Assembly: GCA_030180135.1 (NCBI GenBank)
Contig: CM058230.1
Span: 107,065,503 to 107,129,502, forward strand
Direction: 5' to 3'
DNA length: 64,000 nt
From: Orychophragmus violaceus
Taxonomy: Eukaryota; Streptophyta; Magnoliopsida; Brassicales; Brassicaceae
Part shown: positions 44,375 to 56,689 of the stretch, in pieces
Position numbering within the stretch: the stretch's first letter is position 1
How the letters are laid out: the number at the start of each line of letters is the position of its first letter
The notes under the pieces: generated by a model
What the model was told of the DNA's origin: nothing
Databases searched by the model: none
What the model saw: the letters and a program-made list of their open reading frames with translations, nothing else
Position numbers and translations under genes: made by a program

Positions 44375-44683
44375 GGGATTCGTCCCCGAATCCGACTTAA
44401 GGAGTTTATCCCGTTCGAACTTTAGGAACCTTCCCACTCCCCGTTGACCTTGGTCCGTCAAGACTTAATCATTTCCCTGATTTTTGTCTTGTCTTAGACT
44501 TAGTCAATCCCGATCACAATCCTTACGGATTGGACCCGAAACTTGATCCTCGCCCTCCAAGGACTTGATCTTAGTTTCCCGATCTTAGTAAATCTCTTAC
44601 TAGATCATCATCAGGTCTTTTGTTCCATGTAGGACTCGACCTCAGGCCTTTGTTCCCTCCAGGACTCGACCTCGGTTAAGGTC
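44375..44683 (-). pseudogene. Element D: pol-end relic and unassigned internal sequence
   Basis: Begins with GATTCGTCCCCGAATCCGAC as in A and C, a decayed pol end, then sequence shared with A and C but shortened. It holds one copy of the 44-bp minisatellite unit (about 44534-44575) and two copies of an AGGACTCGACCTC segment. No frame. Confidence 0.6.
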
Positions 44684-44772
44684 CTTACGCATTCCAAATG
44701 CAAGCAACCTAACCCTTTTCCCCAAATGTAATTCCCAGAATACATTCGAAGAAGTGGGGTTCAGTGACTGAC
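44684..44772 (-). other. Element D: gag-pol intron relic with altered acceptor
   Basis: Minus strand CTG|GTCAGTCACTG (GT at 44772-44771) to AATGCGTAAG|GACC. The TAG acceptor of A, B and C has become TAA; an AG remains one base further on (44685-44684). This is the most decayed of the four. Confidence 0.5.
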
Positions 44773-45300
44773 CAGATTGCACTATAGGACTTGGCCACGC
44801 CAATGTCCCTAACCAGTTCGTAAACCCGTGGCGTCTTCGGTTAGCGCTTAGCCTTTACCGTTCGACCTTCACTTCCACGTTTTACTTCTGATTACTGCTT
44901 TACAATGGAAGCAATTCCTTGGTCTTTCATTGTCACTTTCCTTCCCCTATCTTGCAAACAGCTTCAGGCTCCTATGTCCCCGCCGTTGCACTTCGCACAT
45001 ACCTTACTTGCTTTCTACACTCCCAAAGTGCGCTTCCATTGTTTCTGCAAGTGGTACTTTCGGTGCGGTTCCCTAGAGGATTGGTTGTCAGCCCCAACTG
45101 ATTCCATCCCCTTTAGGTCCTTCCCGGGTTGGCAGGACACCTTGTCTTTTGAGCCAACGCGGTTCTCCTCCAGGTCCCTCCCGGTTAGGCCAAACACTTC
45201 TCGTGATTGCGCCCTCCGGTTCACCCACCCACACCGTCGTTCACCCACCCACACCGTCTTGCGACCTTGATCCAAATCCGGGAACTAATCTCCCAACCGA
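44773..45300 (-). pseudogene. Element D: degenerate gag nucleocapsid relic
   Basis: Minus-strand translation near 45015-45120 reads GKDLKGMES, VGADNQSS, then RKYHLQKQWKRTLG, matching KNLKRKWDQ, VGADRQSS and GKYHLGECWKAG of element B with all knuckle cysteines lost. A tandem copy of a GWVN-containing 20-bp stretch (about 45220-45260) is present. Confidence 0.72.
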
Positions 45301-45466
45301 TCCCATACTCGGCTGGAACATACGACCTTCCAACTGATCCCATACTCAGCTGAAAAGTACTTCCCATTGGACTTGTTCTCAAAGTCTGCCCAAGACTAAG
45401 TGCGTCCTTGGTGCACTTGTCTTTGCAAGTCACCAATTACGAGAGCATTGTCCTAGAAACAACTCC
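45301..45466 (-). other. Element D: non-coding leader region
   Basis: No supported frame. A 24-bp-scale duplication with CCAACTGATCCCATACTC/CCAACCGATCCCATACTC lies at about 45293-45350. The section from 45395 to 45466 matches the leader of A and C. Confidence 0.5.
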
Positions 45467-45478
45467 GCTCTGATACCA
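45467..45478 (-). other. Element D primer binding site, initiator tRNA-Met
   Basis: Minus strand TGGTATCAGAGC, two bases from the 5' LTR (three in A, B and C). Confidence 0.93.
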
Positions 45479-46795
45479 TTTGTGAAGCCCCGACCTGGCC
45501 ACCCTAGGCCACGGTCGATGCGTTCAACCGATCAGGCCAAGCCCTGGCCTGAACCACCCTAAATTCAGTCCTATTTAAAATTTTCTTTAGGATTAAGTAT
45601 TCCTCGGATCTTTTATTGACTCCTAGTCTTAGATCCTTCATACTTAATCAATTACGCAGCGGAAATCTTTACTTAACATTTACATCGTTCTTCTAAAGAA
45701 CGATCCATCCAAGAACCTCTTATAACCTTACTTAGTTTTCTCAAAACTCTTTCGAGGTTCCAATTCCAACTATCCATTTAATCAACCTAAGTCTTTAACT
45801 TAGATCCTTTCATTCTCCTATTCAGCTCTAACCATTCTTTAGAACGACAGAAGAGTTCTCGAAACGTGTACCTTAACCTTTGGTGAATCCGGTGTGAAGC
45901 TAGCTTGGCGTCCAGCTTAACCCGTTTGATCCTCGAACTCTTAGAACTTACCTCCCTTGAACCAAGTCATTCAACCAACCATCCCCACATGACAAGGCGC
46001 AAGAGAGGTCTTCTAGTTCCTTCCTTTGACCACCTTTCCGTCTCGATCATTCCTTAGCTCTTTTCCCTCTTATCATTTGTTGCCTTGACTTAACCACGTT
46101 TGCTCCCTGCATCTTGACCTTTAGACCGACCCAAATCCTTAGGAAGACCAGCTCATGTCTGGACGTTGACTCGGGTCGAATCATGTCCTGATCACTTCAC
46201 TGATTTCCCTTAGTATTGTTGGTCATTGCGTTCAGCGCAAGGTTGGAAGGACTCCCTCGTTCGCTTCCCGTAGACGGTCTGATCCATGGTTCGTACCGTC
46301 GGCCGTCGACCCAGTTCATCTGACTGTTCGACCGGTCCGTACGCGTTTCGACCATGCGATTCTCTTGATCCTGTCTACGGTCCAACTCGTGCCGTCCCGC
46401 TAGTCCAAACTTATCCGAGGTTGATCCTTCTGATCATTCCCACGGCTTAAAGGACTTAAGTCCGTCTAATGGACCAAGTTCCACAACCGGCTATGCATAA
46501 CGAACCGGCCATGTTCCCGTCTGGTTCATGTACCGCGATCGCTTGCAAAATAGCCTTCCCGCGCAGCATGATCGTTCATGAACGCTTGGCGTCGTACCGA
46601 GTGTCACTCGGTCGTACCGCGTTCGTTAGAACGTCCTGCGTACCGCGATCGTGGCATCCTCACCGAGCGTACTCGGAGATCATGCACACGTCTGGGCCCG
46701 TCGTGTGATCCGCGACCATGCCGCGATCACTGTCCAACCGGAGTGGCCGCAACACGTTCTGATCGTTCCCGATCCTTGAACCGTTGCGTCAGTCC

Positions 46796-46972
46796 GCGAA
46801 GAGACGCGACCTTCCGCGAAGAGTCACGACTGTCCGTGAACAGTCACGACCATCCGCTTGGATCACGATCAGTCTGCCGCGACCATCCTGCCGCGATCAT
46901 CCCGTCGCGATCTTTCCACCGCAATCAGTCTGACGCGATCACTTTACCGCGATCAGACTACCGCGTTCACGT
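46796..46972. repeat. Element D 5' LTR compound minisatellite
   Basis: Second copy of 42841-43017, seven 14-bp units after the 20-bp type units. Confidence 0.85.
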
Positions 46973-47956
46973 AACAGTTTGACGTGACGAGAAATGGCTG
47001 CGTTGACGAGCGTACTCGGCAGTTGTCCCGCGCATTTCCGTCCGTCCGTCCGTACGCATCATGCCGCGATCGCTGTCCATCCGGCTGACGCATGTTCCGA
47101 TCGTTCACGATCCCTGAACAGTTGCGTCAGTCCGCGGAAGGACGCGATCAGTCAACCGGCGCGACCACCCGGAGATGATCCGCGACTGACCGTGCGACTA
47201 TACCTTCCAGCCATCCGCGATCGTGTACGCTCGTCCTGACGGACGGTTACGACAGACCACGAACGAACGCGACCGTTGGTGAAGAGTCGCGACTATCCGT
47301 GGACAGACGCGATCGTTCGCTATTGGCCGCGATCTTACGTTCCTTCGCCCAGTCTGATCGTTCGGCCGTGACGCGGGTGATCCAATTTTCCCGTCAGTCC
47401 GCCCATGAACCGCTCGCGCCCAGTCTGCCAGACTTCGGCCATCCGCCTAAACGGATGCCGTTCATCCGCGCTTAACCGTCCGAGTCTTCCTGTTCATGCG
47501 CGCCGATCATCCCGTTCACGCCCGCCGATCAGTTCACGGTCTTGGCCTTTGGCCGACCGTGTCACTTCAGAACATAAGGCCGATTCTCACGCCAATCTTT
47601 TCCCTGGTCAAGCGGACTGATTCGGAGAACGAGTAGAAGAGAATTGTCATCCGGCCTTCTTCTAAACCGTCCAACGGCCAAGTGGCTTAGCCGCGGCCGT
47701 GATAGAAAAGGGTCTCGGATGCTACCGCGAGTGTTGTGATCGTCTGGCCGAGATCCATGGTCGTTACTCCAACCATGATCAAGCCCAAACTCGCCTTTGC
47801 CCAACCACTAAACGCCCTTGAATCCGCCGGTTTCTTTCTTGAAGATTCCGACCAATTCTCTCTCTCTTTGTTCTCGCTTTTAGCCCTTTGGCCTTAGAGA
47901 ATTTATGGGTTTTTCTCCCATGAAGATTGTGTGCGAAATTTGGCCCCTTCATGGCC

Positions 47957-47964
47957 TATTTATA
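47957..47964 (-). promoter_or_regulatory. Element D 5' LTR TATA box
   Basis: Minus strand TATAAATA, likely core promoter of element D RNA. Confidence 0.8.
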
Positions 47965-48052
47965 GGCCATGAATTCGTATGAAACTTCCCAAACGAATGG
48001 GTGTCTCCCTTGGCCGAAAAGGCACATCTCTCCACTTGTGCCCATTCGCTTA

Positions 48053-48079
48053 TGGTCAGCTAGTGTCACTAGCTGACCA
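48053..48079. promoter_or_regulatory. Element D 5' LTR U3 27-bp palindrome
   Basis: 13-bp arms TGGTCAGCTAGTG around a central T. Confidence 0.8.
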
Positions 48080-48311
48080 GCTCATTTCGCACTTGAACAC
48101 TCTAGCTAGCTTGTGCTGAGCTGACTGTCCAGCTAAACACTCCTTACCAGCTGATTCTTTTAACTCAAGCTCCCCTTCCAGCTGAGCTTGAGCTCTTCTC
48201 TGTCTACGGAACACTCTCTTTGATCACTCTTGATCATAAGTTCGTTTTCTGGTTCCATAGATTGTCCAAACGTATAGGGTGTGGTCAGACTCCCGGTTCC
48301 GGGATGTTACA

Positions 48312-48316
48312 GTACT
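48312..48316. repeat. Element D target site duplication, right copy
   Basis: GTACT, matching 41521-41525. Confidence 0.94.
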
Positions 48317-50032
48317 TTCGAAAAAACTCGACCCAATTCTTCCCGGGCTATGAACACTTGGTTTTTCATGCACCGCGACTATCCCACGGTGCATAGGATC
48401 AGTCCACGATCAGTTTATCATATACCGTCATTTTGTTTTCACCCGTTTCCTCCACCACACCTCCTTACTGTCTATATGAGGGGTTTTGGTCGTGGTACTT
48501 TCGAAAAAACTTGACCCGATCCTTCCCGGGACATGAACACTTGGTTTTTCATGCACCGCGACTGTCCCATGGTGCATAGGATCAGTCCACGATCGGTTTA
48601 TCATATACCGTCATTTTTTCACATGTTTCCTCCACCACACCTCCTTACTGTCCATATGAGGGGTTTTGGTCGTGTTACTTTCGAAAAAACTCGACCCGAT
48701 TCTTCCCGGGCCATGAACACTTGGTTTTTCATGCACCGCGACTGTCCCACGGTGCATAGGATCAGTCCACGATCAGTTTATCATATACCGTCATTTCTTT
48801 TCACCCGTTTCCTCCACCACACCTCCTTACTGTCCATATGAGGGGTTTTGGTCGTGGTACTTTCAAAAAAACTCGACCCGATTCTTCCCGGGCCATGAAC
48901 ACTTGGTTTTTCATGCACCGCGACTGTCCCACGGTGCATAGGATCAGTCCACGATCAGCTTATCATATCCCGTCATTTTTTTTTCACCTGTTTCCTCCAC
49001 CACACCTTCTTACTGTCCATATGAGGGGTTTTGGTCGTGGTACTTTCGAAAAAACTCGACCCGATCCTTCTCGGGACATGAACACTTGGTTTTTCATGCA
49101 CCGCGACTGTCCCACGGTGCATAGGATCAGTCCACGATCAGTTTATCATATCCCGTCATTTTTTTTCACCTGTTTCCTCCACCACACCTCCTTACTGTCT
49201 ATATGAGGGGTTTTGGTCGTGGTATTTTCTAAAAAACTCGACCCGATTCTTCCCGGGCCATGAACACTTGGTTTTTCATGCACCGCGACTGTCCCACGGT
49301 GCATAGGATCAGTCCACAATCAGTTTATCCTATCCCGTCATTTTTTTTCACTTGTTTCCTCCACCACACCTCCTTACTGTCCATATGAGGGGTTTTGGTC
49401 GTGGTACTTTCGAAAAAACTCGACCCGATCCTTCTAGGGACATGAACACTTGGTTTTTCATGCACCGCGACTGTCCCACGGTGCATAGGATCAGTCCACG
49501 ATCAGTTTATCATATCCCGTCATTTTTTTTTCACTTGTTTCCTCCACCACACCTCCTTACTGTCTATATGAGGGGTTTTGGTCGTGGTACTTTCGAAAAA
49601 ACTTGACCCGATTCTTCCCGGGCCATGAACACTTGGTTTTTCATGCACCGCGACTGTCCCACGGTGCATAGGATCAGTCCACGATCAGTTTATCCTATCC
49701 CGTCATTTTTTTTTTCACTTGTTTCCTCCACCACACCTCCTTACTGTCCATATGAGGGGTTTTGGTCGTGTTACTTTCGAAAAAACTCGACCAGATTCTT
49801 CCCGGGCCATGAACACTTGGTTTTTCATGCACCGCGACTGTCCCACGGTGCATAGGATCAGTCCACGTTCAGTTTATCTTATCCCGTCATTTTTTTTTCA
49901 CTTGTTTCCTCCACCACACCTCCTTACTGTCCATATGAGGGGTTTTGGTCGTGTTACTTTTGAAAAAACTCGACCCGATTCTTCCCGGGCCATGAACACT
50001 TGGTTTTTCATGCACCGCGACTGTCCCACGGT

Positions 50033-52600
50033 GCATAGGATCAGTCCACGATCAGTTTATCCTATCCCGTCATTTTTTTTTCACTTGTTTCCTCCACCAC
50101 ACCTCCTTACTGTCCATATGAGGGGTTTTGGTCGTGGTACTTTCGAAAAAACTCGACCCGATCCTTCTCGGGACATGAACACTTGGTTTTTCATGCACCG
50201 CGACTGTCCCACGGTGCATAGGATCAGTCCACGATCAGTTTATCATATCCCGTCATTTTTTTTTCACCCGTTTCCTCCACCACACCTCCTTACTGTCTAT
50301 ATGAGGGGTTTTGGTCGTGGTACTTTCGAAAAAACTCGACCCGATCCTTCTCGGGACACGAACACTTGGTTTTTCATGCACCGCGACTGTCCCACGGTGC
50401 ATAGGATCAGTCCACGATCAGTTTATCATATACCATCATTTTTTTCACATGTTTCCTCCACCACACCTCCTTACTGTCCATATGAGGGGTTTTGGTCGTG
50501 GTACTTTCGAAAAAACTCGACCCGATACTTCCCGGGACATGAACACTTGGTTTTTCATGCACCGCGACTGTCCCACGGTGCATAGGATCAGTCCACGATC
50601 AGTTTATCATATCCCGTCATTTTTTTTCACCCGTTTCCTCCACCACACCTCCTTACTGTCTATATGAGGGGTTTTGGTCGTGGTACTTTCGAAAAAACTC
50701 GACCCGATCCTTCCCGGGACATGAACACTTGGTTTTTCATGCACCGCGACTTTCCCACGGTGCATAGGATCAGTCCACGATCGGTTTATCATATACCGTC
50801 ATTTTTTTCACCTGTTTCCTCCACCACACCTCCTTACTGTCCATATGAGGGGTTTTGGTCGTGGTACTTTCGAAAAAACTCGACCCAATTCTTCCCGGGC
50901 TATGAACACTTGGTTTTTCATGCACCGCGACTATCCCACGGTGCATAGGATCAGTCCACGATCAGTTTATCATATACCGTCATTTTGTTTTCACCCGTTT
51001 CCTCCACCACACCTCCTTACTGTCTATATGAGGGGTTTTGGTCGTGGTACTTTCGAAAAAACTTGACCCGATCCTTCCCGGGACATGAACACTTGGTTTT
51101 TCATGCACCGCGACTGTCCCATGGTGCATAGGATCAGTCCACGATCGGTTTATCATATACCGTCATTTTTTCACATGTTTCCTCCACCACACCTCCTTAC
51201 TGTCCATATGAGGGGTTTTGGTCGTGTTACTTTCGAAAAAACTCGACCCGATTCTTCCCGGGCCATGAACACTTGGTTTTTCATGCACCGCGACTGTCCC
51301 ACGGTGCATAGGATCAGTCCACGATCAGTTTATCATATACCGTCATTTCTTTTCACCCGTTTCCTCCACCACACCTCCTTACTGTCCATATGAGGGGTTT
51401 TGGTCGTGGTACTTTCAAAAAAACTCGACCCGATTCTTCCCGGGCCATGAACACTTGGTTTTTCATGCACCGCGACTGTCCCACGGTGCATAGGATCAGT
51501 CCACGATCAGCTTATCATATCCCGTCATTTTTTTTTCACCTGTTTCCTCCACCACACCTTCTTACTGTCCATATGAGGGGTTTTGGTCGTGGTACTTTCG
51601 AAAAAACTCGACCCGATCCTTCTCGGGACATGAACACTTGGTTTTTCATGCACCGCGACTGTCCCACGGTGCATAGGATCAGTCCACGATCAGTTTATCA
51701 TATCCCGTCATTTTTTTTCACCTGTTTCCTCCACCACACCTCCTTACTGTCTATATGAGGGGTTTTGGTCGTGGTATTTTCTAAAAAACTCGACCCGATT
51801 CTTCCCGGGCCATGAACACTTGGTTTTTCATGCACCGCGACTGTCCCACGGTGCATAGGATCAGTCCACAATCAGTTTATCCTATCCCGTCATTTTTTTT
51901 CACTTGTTTCCTCCACCACACCTCCTTACTGTCCATATGAGGGGTTTTGGTCGTGGTACTTTCGAAAAAACTCGACCCGATCCTTCTAGGGACATGAACA
52001 CTTGGTTTTTCATGCACCGCGACTGTCCCACGGTGCATAGGATCAGTCCACGATCAGTTTATCATATCCCGTCATTTTTTTTTCACTTGTTTCCTCCACC
52101 ACACCTCCTTACTGTCTATATGAGGGGTTTTGGTCGTGGTACTTTCGAAAAAACTTGACCCGATTCTTCCCGGGCCATGAACACTTGGTTTTTCATGCAC
52201 CGCGACTGTCCCACGGTGCATAGGATCAGTCCACGATCAGTTTATCCTATCCCGTCATTTTTTTTTTCACTTGTTTCCTCCACCACACCTCCTTACTGTC
52301 CATATGAGGGGTTTTGGTCGTGTTACTTTCGAAAAAACTCGACCAGATTCTTCCCGGGCCATGAACACTTGGTTTTTCATGCACCGCGACTGTCCCACGG
52401 TGCATAGGATCAGTCCACGTTCAGTTTATCTTATCCCGTCATTTTTTTTTCACTTGTTTCCTCCACCACACCTCCTTACTGTCCATATGAGGGGTTTTGG
52501 TCGTGTTACTTTTGAAAAAACTCGACCCGATTCTTCCCGGGCCATGAACACTTGGTTTTTCATGCACCGCGACTGTCCCACGGTGCATAGGATCAGTCCA
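50033..52600. repeat. 2552-bp satellite duplication (copy without element D)
   Basis: Matches about 40690-41525 plus 48312-50033 at a constant offset of 2552 once D and one target duplication are removed. Shared marks include CGACTTTCCCACGG, CCCAATTCTTCCCGGGCTATG, GTATTTTCTAAAAAACTC and CTTCTAGGGACATG. Confidence 0.8.
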
Positions 52601-55600
52601 CGATCAGTTTATCATATACCGTCATTTTTTTTTCACCCGTTTCCTCCACCACACCTCCTTACTGTCCATATGAGGGGTTTTGGTCGTGGTACTTTCGAAA
52701 AAACTCGACCCGATTCTTCCCGGGCCATGAACACTTGGTTTTTCATGCACCGCGACTGTCCCACGGTGCATAGGATCAGTCCACGATCAGTTTATCATAT
52801 ACCGTCATTTTTTTTTGACATGTTTCCTCCACCACACCTCCTTACTATCTATATGAGGGGTTTTGGTCGTGATACTTTCGAAAAAACTCGACCCGATCCT
52901 TCTCGGGACATGAACACTTGGTTTTTCATGCACCGCGACTGTCCCACGGTGCATAGGATCAGTCCACGATCAGTTTATCATATACCGTCATTTTGTTTTT
53001 CACTTGTTTCCTCCACCACACCTCCTTACTGTCCATATGAGGGGTTTTGGTCGTGGTACTTTCGAAAAAACTCGACCCGATCCTTCCCGGGACATGAAAA
53101 CTTGGTTTTTCATGCACCGCGACTGTCCCACGGTGCATAGGATCAGTCCACGATCGGTTTATCATATACCGTCATTTTTTTTTTCACCCGTTTCGTCCAC
53201 CACACCTCCTTACTGTCCATATGAGGGGTTTTGGTCGTGGTACTTTCGAAAAAACTCGACCCGATTCTTCCCGGGCCATGAACACTTGGTTTTTCATGCA
53301 CCGCGACTGTCCCACGGTGCATAGGATCAGTCCACGATCGGTTTATCATATACCGTCATTTTTTTTTCACCCGTTTCCTCCACCACACCTCCTTACTGTC
53401 CATATGAGGGGTTTTGGTCGTGGTACTTTCGAAAAAACTCGACCCGATTCTTCCCAGGCCATGAACACTTGGTTTTTCATGCACCGCGACTGTCCCACGG
53501 TGCATAGGATCAGTCCACGATCAGTTTATCATATACCGTCATTTTTTTTTCACCCGTTTCCTCCACCACACCTCCTTACTGTCCATATGAGGGGTTTTGG
53601 TCGTGGTACTTTCGAAAAAACTCGACCCGATTCTTCCCAGGCCATGAACACTTGGTTTTTCATGCACCGCGACTGTCCCCCGGTGCATAGGATCAGTCCT
53701 AGATCAGTTTATCATATACCGTCATTTTTTTTTCACATGTTTCCTCCACCACACCTCCTTACTGTCTATATGAGGGGTTTTGGTCGTGGTACTTTCGAAA
53801 AAACTCGACCCGATCCTTCTCGGGACATGAACACTTGGTTTTTCATGCACCGCGACTGTCCCACGGTGCATAGGATCAGTCCACGATCAGTTTATCATAT
53901 ACCGTCATTTTGTTTTCACCCGTTTCCTCCACCACACCTCCTTACTGTCTATATGAGGGGTTTTGGTCGTGGTACTTTCGAAAAAACTTGACCCGATCCT
54001 TCCCGGGACATGAACACTTGGTTTTTCATGCACCGCGACTGTCCCACGGTGCATAGGATCAGTCCACGATCGGTTTATCATATACCGTCATTTTTTTCAC
54101 GTGTTTCCTCCACCACACCTCCTTACTGTCCATATGAGGGGTTTTGGTCGTGTTACTTTCGAAAAAACTCGACCCGATTCTTCCCGGGCCATGAACACTT
54201 GGTTTTTCATGCACCGCGACTGTCCCACGGTGCATAGGATCAGTGCACGATCAGTTTATCATATACCGTCATTTTTTTTCACCCGTTTCCTCCACCACAC
54301 CTCCTTACCGTCCATATGAGGGGTTTTGGTCGTGGTACTTTCGAAAAAACTCGACCCGATTCTTCCCGGGCCATGAACACTTGGTTTTTCATGTACCGCG
54401 ACTGTCCCACGGTGCATAGGATCAGTCCACGATCAGCTTATCATATCCCGTCATTTTTTTTTCACCTGTTTCCTCCACCACACCTCCTTACTGTCCATAT
54501 GAGGGGTTTTGGTCGTGGTACTTTCGAAAAAACTCGACCCGATCCTTCTCGGGACATGAACACTTGGTTTTTCATGCACCGCGACTGTCCCACGGTGCAT
54601 AGGATCAGTCCACGATCAGTTTATCATATCCCGTCATTTTTTTTCCACCTGTTTCCTCCACCACACCTCCTTACTGTCTATATGAGGGGTTTTGGTCGTG
54701 GTACTTTTGAAAAAACTCGACCCGATTCTTCCCGGGCCATGAACACTTGGTTTTTCATGCGCCGCGACTGTCCCACGGTGCATAGGATCAGTCCACGATC
54801 AGTTTATCATATACCGTCATTTTGTTTTTCACTTGTTTCCTCCACCACACCTCCTTACTGTCCATATGAGGGGTTTTGGTCGTGGTACTTTCGAAAAAAC
54901 TCGACCCGATCCTTCCCGGGACATGAACACTTGGTTTTTCATGCACCACGACTGTCCCACGGTGCATAGGATCAGTCCACGATCAGTTTATCATATACCG
55001 TCATTTTGTTTTCACCCGTTTCCTCCACCACACCTCCTTACTGTGTATATGAGGGGTTTTGGTCGTGGTACTTTCGAAAAAACTTGACCCGATCCTTCCC
55101 GGGACATGAACACTTGGTTTTTCATGCACCGCGACTGTCCCACGGTGCATAGGATCAGTCCACGATCGGTTTATCATATACCGTCATTTTTTTCACATGT
55201 TTCCTCCACCACACCTCCTTACTGTCCATATGAGGGGTTTTGGTCGTGTTACTTTCGAAAAAACTCGACCCGATTCTTCCCGGGCCATGAACACTTGGTT
55301 TTTCATGCACCGCGACTGTCCCACGGTGCATAGGATCAGTCCACGATCAGTTTATCATATACCGTCATTTGTTTCACCCGTTTCCTCCACCACACCTCCT
55401 TACTGTCCATATGAGGGGTTTTGGTCGTGGTACTTTCGAAAAAACTCGACCCGATTCTTCCCGGGCCATGAACACTTGGTTTTTCATGCACCGCGGCTGT
55501 CCCACGGTGCATAGGATCAGTCCACGATCAGTTTATCATATCCCGTCATTTTTTTTTTCACCTGTTTCCTCCACCACACCTCCTTACTGTCCATATGAGG

Positions 55601-56689
55601 GGTTTTGGTCGTGGTACTTTCGAAAAAACTCGACCCGATCCTTCTCGGGACATGAACACTTGGTTTTTCATGCACCGCGACTGTCCCACGGTGCATAGGA
55701 TCAGTCCACGATCAGTTTATCATATCCCGTCATTTTTTTTTCACCTGTTTCCTCCACTACACCTCCTTACTATCTATATGAGGGGTTTTGGTCGTGGTAC
55801 TTTCGAAAAAACTCGACCCGATTCTTCCCGGGCCATGAACACTTGGTTTTTCATGCACCGCGACTGTCCCACGGTGCATAGGATCAGTCCACGATCAGTT
55901 TATCCTATCCCGTCATTTTTTTTTCACTTGTTTCCTCCACCACACCTCCTTACTGTCCATATGAGGGGTTTTGGTCGTGGTACTTTCGAAAAAACTCGAC
56001 CCGATCCTTCTCGGGACATGAACACTTGGTTTTTCATGCACCGCGACTGTCCCACGGTGCATAGGATCAGTCCACGATCAGTTTATCATATCCCGTCATT
56101 TTTTTTTCACCCGTTTCCTCCACCACACCTCCTTACTGTCTATATGAGGGGTTTTGGTCGTGGTACTTTCGAAAAAACTCGACCCGATCCTTCTCGGGAC
56201 ATGAACACTTGGTTTTTCATGCACCGCGACTGTCCCACGGTGCATAGGATCAGTCCACGATCAGTTTATCATATACCATCATTTTTTTCACATGTTTCCT
56301 CCACCACACCTCCTTACTGTCCATATGAGGGGTTTTGGTCGTGGTACTTTCGAAAAAACTCGACCCGATACTTCCCGGGACATGAACACTTGGTTTTTCA
56401 TGCACCGCGACTGTCCCACGGTGCATAGGATCAGTCCACGATCAGTTTATCATATCCCGTCATTTTTTTTTCACCCGTTTCCTCCACCACACCTCCTTAC
56501 TATCTATATGAGGGGTTTTGGTCGTGGTACTTTCGAAAAAACTCGACCCGATCCTTCCCGGGACATGAACACTTGGTTTTTCATGCACCGCGACTGTCCC
56601 ACGGTGCATAGGATCAGTCCACGATCGGTTTATCATATACCGTCATTTTTTTTCACCTGTTTCCTCCACCACACCTCCTTACTGTCCAT

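Larger units (their letters stand above)
41526..48311 (-). mobile_element. Element D: complete non-autonomous LTR retrotransposon
   Basis: A 6786-bp element with two 2831-bp LTRs, a short 1124-bp internal region and target duplication GTACT. All open frames in one LTR recur unchanged in the other at offset 3955, so insertion is recent. The LTR start (TGTGAAGCCCC) differs from the TGAAACACCCC of A, B and C, but the rest of the architecture is the same. No intact protein is encoded. Confidence 0.93.
45481..48311 (-). repeat. Element D 5' LTR (2831 bp)
   Basis: No difference seen from 41526-44356. Holds the promoter: palindrome 48053-48079 and TATA box 47957-47964; minisatellite at 46796-46972. 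Confidence 0.93.

Noticed and set aside
53143..53349. Minus-strand frames of about 60-100 codons in the satellite
   Set aside because: They recur once per monomer on the other strand and end at poly-T length changes; shadows of the repeat.
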